Both the position numbers and the translations under genes were made by a program. From the NCBI GenBank assembly GCA_021186555.1, contig JAJKFL010000039.1, positions 14,426,733-14,490,732 on the forward strand: a DNA stretch of 64,000 bases. Direction: 5' to 3'. The stretch is from Reticulitermes speratus (lineage: Eukaryota; Arthropoda; Insecta; Blattodea; Rhinotermitidae). Positions 58,655-64,000 of the stretch are shown here, in pieces; position 1 is the first letter of the stretch; every line of letters begins with the position of its first letter. The notes beneath the pieces are model-generated. The model searched no databases. It had not been told where the DNA came from and saw only the letters and a program-made list of their open reading frames with translations.

Positions 58655-59105
58655 GGGGTACGCGGTAGCGCAGTTGATCGAGGCACTGCGCTAAAAGCCG
58701 GAAAGTCGCGGGTTCGAGTCCCGATGGGGTCCTCGAGATTTTTCATTGACTTAATCCTTCCGGCGGCACTATGGCCCTGGGATGGACTCAGCCTCTAACA
58801 CATGCGCCTCCAACCCTTTTACGCAAACAGTCACGTCCGTTATTGTAGGCTGGTTCGCGGGCCGCCTACATCATTGTGTAATTTTAAAAATATACACAAT
58901 TTACAAATTAATAAAGCATGCTGCCCACGGGCCGCGGGTTGGAGACCCATGCTCTAACAGAAATGAGTACCAAGGATATCTCCTGCGTAAGGCTGACAAC
59001 CTTGCCACTTTCATGTGCCAATTGTCTAGAAATCCTGGAAGCCTCAACTTCCTGGAGCCGAAAGGACCTGTCCAGACCAGTATAGGAATAGCTTTACCTA
59101 TACAT
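58655..59105 (+). mobile_element. SINE-C interrupted by a hAT MITE
   Basis: Head GTACGCGGTAGCGCAGTTGA and B box CGCGGGTTCGAGTCCCGATG. The body is split at 58801-58951 by the hAT-like MITE and continues AGAAATGAGTACCAAGGATA to GACCTGTCCAGACCAGTATA. Confidence 0.9.
58801..58951. mobile_element. hAT-like MITE nested in SINE-C
   Basis: This 151-bp element has 16-bp TIRs (CATGCGCCTCCAACCC at the left; the right end reads CATGGGTCTCCAACCC inward). It is flanked by a perfect 8-bp duplication CTCTAACA (58793-58800 and 58952-58959), the diagnostic TSD length for hAT. It interrupts SINE-C between CTCAGC and CAGAAATGAGTACC, and removing it with one TSD restores the SINE. No coding capacity; two GGGCCGC blocks sit near its ends. 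Confidence 0.92.
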
Positions 59106-59524
59106 TTGCTTGTTTTTAAGATTCTGGACTTCATCCTCTTATAATTTCCTACCCGGAGGCTCTGCGTAATATAAACGAGTGGTAGGGTCACTTGATTGCT
59201 GTTAGCAGGTGCTTCCGAGGGGCTTGGCCCAGACACACGCGGCAAGCGGAGTCGATATCCTCCGTGTGAAAGGGAACCGGGTAACCGGTCAGCCACAAGC
59301 GGACGGTCAGGGCTTCAGCGTTGTAATAACACAGAAAAACACTGCGATACGGCCTCGCGTGACAGCGATTCTTATATTGACTTATCATCTTAGTTTTCGT
59401 GTTCCTCTAATGGACGAGAATATATGTGAAGGTTTTGAAGAATGTCCTCCCGTTGTGTTGTTAAATAGTACAAAAAAATAAATCAGTATATGTCCAAACA
59501 CAACTAAATTATATTTATTATATA

Positions 59525-59565
59525 GAACTACAGGTTTAGCCCTATCTCAGGACATCCTCAGGTTC
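59525..59565 (-). ncRNA. Hammerhead-like motif with G12 changed
   Basis: Minus strand: stem I GAAC paired perfectly with GTTC, core CTGAGGA, stem II GTCC/GGGC, then TAAAC where GAAAC is expected, stem III AC/GT, putative cleavage after A 59529. The G12 substitution should inactivate it. It is the only motif seen in this local region, and no inverted partner was found. Confidence 0.5.
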
Positions 59566-60271
59566 GCAGTTGGTTTTTAAAACATATTAAGGAAGAAATA
59601 TACATTATGGAAGTCCGTAAAATACGTACAATTAAAATTATTAAAATTGCTAAAATTGTTATGGTCATAAACAGGAGCAATATGTGTGGATAGAGGTTTT
59701 ACCACAAATGTTACAAATACTGTTTACAGATTTTACTTCCTTTGCTATTCCAAAGTTGTCATAGCGTCATCTCCAGTCCGAGTATATCGATGTGGATTCA
59801 TTGCAATTTTAATTATGTAAGTGGCCTTCCACATTTGCTGATCAGCAGTTCCGACGAGGCGTTGCTAACTAAACTATAGGTGGATAGCTATATGGTGCGT
59901 GCTTAGTATTGCATTTGTCTGAGACGACTCGTGTATATGCTGTGCTGGTTGCCCTTGGACAATTCATAACATAAGCAAACAAGGACGTGGGCCCAAACAT
60001 AAAATCCATAACCGGACTGAACTCGAAAAGAAAATGTGGATGTCAAAGCCGTCTTTGGAGTATATCTAAATACCGCTACTGCAACAGGAGAGCCCAGTAT
60101 CGGAGCATCTTCCCACGGCTACACACACTAGTCCACAGAACAGGCTGTCTTTAGCGTTTGACTCTGCTTCACTAAACAGAAGGACAAGTTGTAACAAATG
60201 GGGAATGCATTAACATTTCAATGGCGCAGTCTTCTTTAATTTTTAAACATTTTCCGATAACCTGTGTACTA

Positions 60272-60829
60272 TACAGGGTGTATCTAAAATGACTGGACAA
60301 ACGTCCAGAGCGAGTTCTTCACATCAAAACAGAGAAAAATGTTCAGAAACGAGTGGGTTTTGATTTTAATTGAAAACTTATACTCAGCAATAAAATACCT
60401 ATGTAATATTTTACTTACAACTGACATAATACACTTAAATAGACGTTCCCAGTTTAATAACTGTTAATTTATTATTGTTCATCACGTCACAATTCACAAC
60501 AAATGTTCAAATGTCCTCCAACCAAATCAATGCAAGCACGGACACATCTGATCATGGACTCTCGCACATTTGCAAAGGTCCCGGGGCGGTTGGGAACGTT
60601 TTGACAGGCGTCAGAAATTCACCGGTGGCTTCATCTTCAACTGGAGCTGACTACACTAGGGTATTTAAGTTTCCCCATACATAAAAATCTAATGAATTGA
60701 GGTCAACACGCTGTTGGACTGTAGTTCGAAAACTGTTTGAGGACATACATTGATATGAAAATTTTTCCTTGTCTTGGTGTGGGGAACTCATTCCTAAAAT
60801 TTGTCCACGTATGTCAGATACACCCTGTA
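60272..60829 (-). mobile_element. Tc1/mariner-superfamily remnant with TIRs
   Basis: A 558-bp element with about 15-bp TIRs (ACAGGGTGTATCT at 60273; mirrored at 60817-60828) and TA at the borders. The minus strand encodes a broken transposase C-terminus: DLNSLDFYVWGNL (matching the PDLNPLDFYVWG motif that carries the last catalytic acid), then SAPVEDEATG, then in another frame MIRCVRACID and GGHL. A stop and frameshifts make it non-functional. The superfamily is well supported; the exact family is not. Confidence 0.8.
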
Positions 60830-61729
60830 TTTAACGGAAGTGCACGACAGAATATTTTAACACCATGTGTAGTGTGATTAGCTCTATAACAAATTTCATT
60901 GTCATGTGCCCTCAACAATCATGCCCGGCAAAGTATGAAAAATCACAAATTTTTAAAATATGTATACGGCCCACTCCAAACAGTACATCATTCCTTTCGT
61001 ATTTCATAGTACGCTTGAATTAAAATTCTTACATATCGGCTAAGTTCTCCAAAACATCCAAATGGTGGGGGAGAATCATAAAGATAAAAGGATCACTTTA
61101 CACGCGTAAACACGCATCACTTTTCTTTACAAGCAAGAAGAAGTCATTCTAGCAGACATGACACCGGAAATGTCTGTCGACACGAGGTGTCAAATAATGA
61201 GACACATAAATGAATAATGAAGCGACATTTCGAGCAGACAAAAAAGAGAAACCATACAAAAAAGAGACGAATTGTTGTAGGGGCCAGTTGAAATTAGTGG
61301 ACAATTTGTCAGATCTGCGTACAGATGCGTCGACAAGAAGACCTGTCATGTGGCCCAGAAAACAAGATGTCGCTAGAGTGCGCCAAAACTAGGACGGCAG
61401 AGCACGGCGAAGAGCAGAGGCGGTTCTGCGCGACGCACACACACTCACTGTCAGAACACGGGTTTGAATCCTGTACTGTACGAACCTGCCAGACTATGCT
61501 AGCAATTTATTTTGTTCCTTTTTTCACAGTAAAATATTACACGTTGCAGAAGAAAGCGAAAAGACAACACGTAACTAGAAAAGGATGAAAGAGACGTGCG
61601 GAAAGTATGTAAGAGGGAGATGAGGGAAAGGAGTCAGAAATATGAGCTTAACATTTTGTGTTTCATCTCCACAGTTTTAGATACTTAAGCAAATTAAAAC
61701 TGAAACTGTAACACAAATTCTCAATTAAA

Positions 61730-62500
61730 ACATAAGGCTTACTTCAGGGTCCAAAATTAAAAGTCTAGCTTCATCTGAAAGGCTGCATTAACCTAACATT
61801 TTACTAAAGAGGCTAACTGAACCGAAGCTACCGTGGCTTAACTGCGTAACTTAATGACTCGTGAACTCAAGCTTCATTGTAAGGCTTAAGTGAGACTGAA
61901 GTTTTACACTGAAAGGCTACATTCAGCTAAAGCCTTATTTATACGCCTAAACTAAACTTAAGCTTCGCCTGAAGGCCTAAATGAAACTCAGTTTACTTAA
62001 AACATGTAGTTAAATTAAGCTTCACTTACACGCCTATATTACATTGCTGATTTACCTGAATTATTAAAAAGGTTGCAAATTATGTAAAGGCTCAAGTTAC
62101 ACCAAAGGTACACTTGGTAGCTTGCGATAAGCTGCAACTACACTTTAAAGCCTGCATTACATTAAATTTTTTCCTTAAAGTCCTATATTAAACTAAAAAT
62201 TACATGACAGCCTAGAGCAAAATGAATATTTTGTTGAAACCCTAAATTAAAAAGCAACTTTACTTAGAAGACAGAATTAAAGTTTTCCTTTAAAATCTGA
62301 ACTAAACTGGCTTTACTTAAAAGCTGAATTAAAATAAGGTTCACTTGGAAGCCAGAATTAAACTCAAGTTTCATGTCAACCAAACTTCAAGCCAAAGTTT
62401 ACTCCACTGAAAACCTGAATTAAACTCAAACTGTACCTGACAGCTCATACTAAAATGTAACTGTACTGTAAATCCTACACTTAAAACTAAAGATAAAATT
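61730..62500. repeat. Heavily decayed tandem array
   Basis: A loosely repeating theme of about 30 bp, (G)CCTAAATTAAACT, then (C)AAGCTTCACTTGAA. It recurs more than 20 times with heavy substitution, e.g. GCCTAAATGAAACTCAGTTT, GAATTAAACTCAAGTTTCAT and GAATTAAACTCAAACTGTAC. It looks like an ancient satellite. Confidence 0.6.
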
Positions 62501-62504
62501 TGTT

Positions 62505-64000
62505 TGGAGATCTTCTGCTCTAACATAAAGGTTATGTTATTCAATTTCATGGCAATTCTTGCGTGGCCTGTGCAACTACGTTGGTTGATTATTCACTTAC
62601 AGTACCACACTATAAACATGACTGAAGATTCTCCAAACTAACTAACAGGTCGGTCAAGAAGCTGGTACAATAGCAACCTCCTCCTCCCCGTCACTAGCCG
62701 CCACTGCACGTAACAAGTTTTTATCCACTAAAATGCGATTCAGGGCAAACCTACATTCCTTCCATTTAATTATTTTTGTCTTTTTTCAAAACGAGCACCA
62801 AAGGCTGACAGCAGTTATAAGTTTTACAGTTTCCTGGGGCCGAATTTACATTTTATACAAAATAAAAGACCTAAAATTTTATGATAAACGGTAATTGGTA
62901 AACTATTACAAGTTTTGTAGCTTGTTTATTTAACAACATTTTCTGAGCTGCAAAGACTTTACAGTGTAAATATTGGAATATATGGGACTAACTGTACATG
63001 ATGAATTCGTAAAGTCGTCGCGGCCTATTTTAAACAGACTATCGCGCAGCACGATAAAACCTGCGACTATCAGTAATTATTCTCAGTCAGTGGGACATAC
63101 ACCTCGCTTATAGAGTCAGATATTCTGTGATACGAATTAATTCGTCACTTAACCATTACATTACACTCCTCGTTTATAACGACACAAAATATTCAGTCCC
63201 TTTCATGACGTTATAACCGAGTTCGACTGTACTTCAAAATCAGGACACAACCACTTCCTTTCCAAGTCCCTTTCAATTCATCATTCACGATCTTTCCTAC
63301 CAGTTGCCGCTAACAGGCCTCAGCCAATATAAAAGTACTTGAGACACAGTTAAGACACTACAAGAAACAATCAAAAACACTTTAGGTTATGTCCTATGAA
63401 TTAATTTTGCGAGCTTTAAGCTTTCGCAGCGATTCAGTTGAGGTCTCCGTTCTTCTGGAACGTAGCGCTGCGTCGCTGGGCGATGATGATCAAATGTTCA
63501 CGTAGAATGGACCCTTAAAGATGAGACTACCAGGCTGTCTCGAAACGTCGGTCACCAATCACCGAGTGACGTGACGTTACATCCGAAAGGAATGAAGACC
63601 CCAACTAATTTTGCAGGCTATAGTCACTGGTGGTGATTGTCATAACAACATTAACCAGCAACGGAATTGTGTAACATATCAGGTGACGTAAGCTTCATTT
63701 TGTGACAACTTCCTGTATACAGTCTCGCATCCAGGGAACCGGAAGAGGAAAATACGAAAACTGCTAGTGTCAACAGAACAAAATGACGCAGACACAAGGC
63801 CGTTTGTGTAGCAGCAGTGCTGCAGACTTGTGTGCGGGTAGCGCTCGGTTCTAGTAGACTATCGGCTGCGACCGCCTTACCTAGCTCAAATTTTCCTTGG
63901 TCTTCCTCACTTCCTTTAAACAAATACAGTTATAGTACCTAGACTCTACCTCCACTACATAATTTAAAATCACTTCCAATTCAATAATTTCCAATATCCA
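62505..64000. other. No gene seen
   Basis: AT-rich, with the diverged hammerhead arm at 63507. A minus-strand frame at 63651-63923 has a hydrophobic stretch and an internal gtaagg, but no recognisable domain. Confidence 0.5.
63507..63560 (+). repeat. Diverged hammerhead-like arm
   Basis: GGACCCTTAAAGATGAGAC, loop, GTCTCGAAACGTCGGTC. Stem II GAGAC/GTCTC and stem I GACC/GGTC both pair perfectly, although the sequences differ from other family members; G5 of the core is changed. Confidence 0.55.

Noticed and set aside
59160..59400. GC-rich stretch that might be an exon
   Set aside because: Open frames on both strands are short and overlap the SINE-C end; no convincing splice pair.
63651..63923. 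Minus-strand open frame with a hydrophobic stretch
   Set aside because: No known domain; a possible internal donor breaks the frame.

Overview
The window looks like repeat-dense, mostly intronic or intergenic DNA from a large insect genome. A cockroach (Blattodea, Periplaneta-like) is the best guess, because several LINE coding remnants and tRNA-derived SINEs match families I recognise from cockroach sequence. There is no bacterial-style gene layout, operon, rRNA or genuine tRNA gene. The only host-gene piece I can support is one 90-bp minus-strand exon (22114-22203) with consensus splice sites. It encodes part of an ankyrin-repeat domain, possibly of the SOWAH (sosondowah) family. If so, the window lies inside or beside a minus-strand gene with very long introns.

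Almost everything else is mobile or satellite DNA. (1) Non-LTR retrotransposon remnants: one RTE/BovB-like reverse transcriptase (25610-26615), and many 5'-truncated copies of a second LINE whose 3' end is scattered on both strands. The best copy is 57536-58120, with a perfect 14-bp target-site duplication (TSD). Single C-terminal fragments of several further LINE families also occur. (2) At least four tRNA-derived SINE families, called A, B, C and D here, with about 25 copies; several have clear TSDs. (3) DNA transposons: an internally deleted mariner with intact terminal inverted repeats (TIRs) (5430-6378), a second Tc1/mariner-superfamily remnant (60272-60829), a mariner tail (39715-39915), a pogo/Tigger-like MITE (15754-16011) and two hAT-like MITEs (58801-58951, with 8-bp TSD and nested in a SINE; 34694-34878). 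(4) Five long tandem arrays with 47-, 23-, 44-, 32- and 19-bp units, plus one very decayed array (61730-62500).

The most interesting layer is a set of hammerhead-ribozyme-like motifs (CUGANGA, stem II, GAAAC, short palindromic stem III, UH cleavage site, stem I). They recur about a dozen times. Stem I and stem II differ in sequence from locus to locus yet still pair. Many occur as divergent pairs near the ends of short foldback elements of 250-450 bp (1760-2184, 5015-6421, 30573-30830, 44020-44373, 46740-46989, 47424-47680). One of these (46740-46989) is an almost perfect 105-bp-armed palindrome flanked by a 14-bp TSD and carries a one-sided 31-bp extension. This arrangement recalls Penelope-like elements and retrozymes, but no protein-coding partner is present. 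I infer a family of non-autonomous, ribozyme-bearing foldback retroelements.

Nesting gives relative ages: the mariner inserted into a hammerhead foldback element, the hAT MITE inserted into a SINE-C, a SINE-A head inserted into a SINE-B, and a SINE-C landed next to a foldback element.
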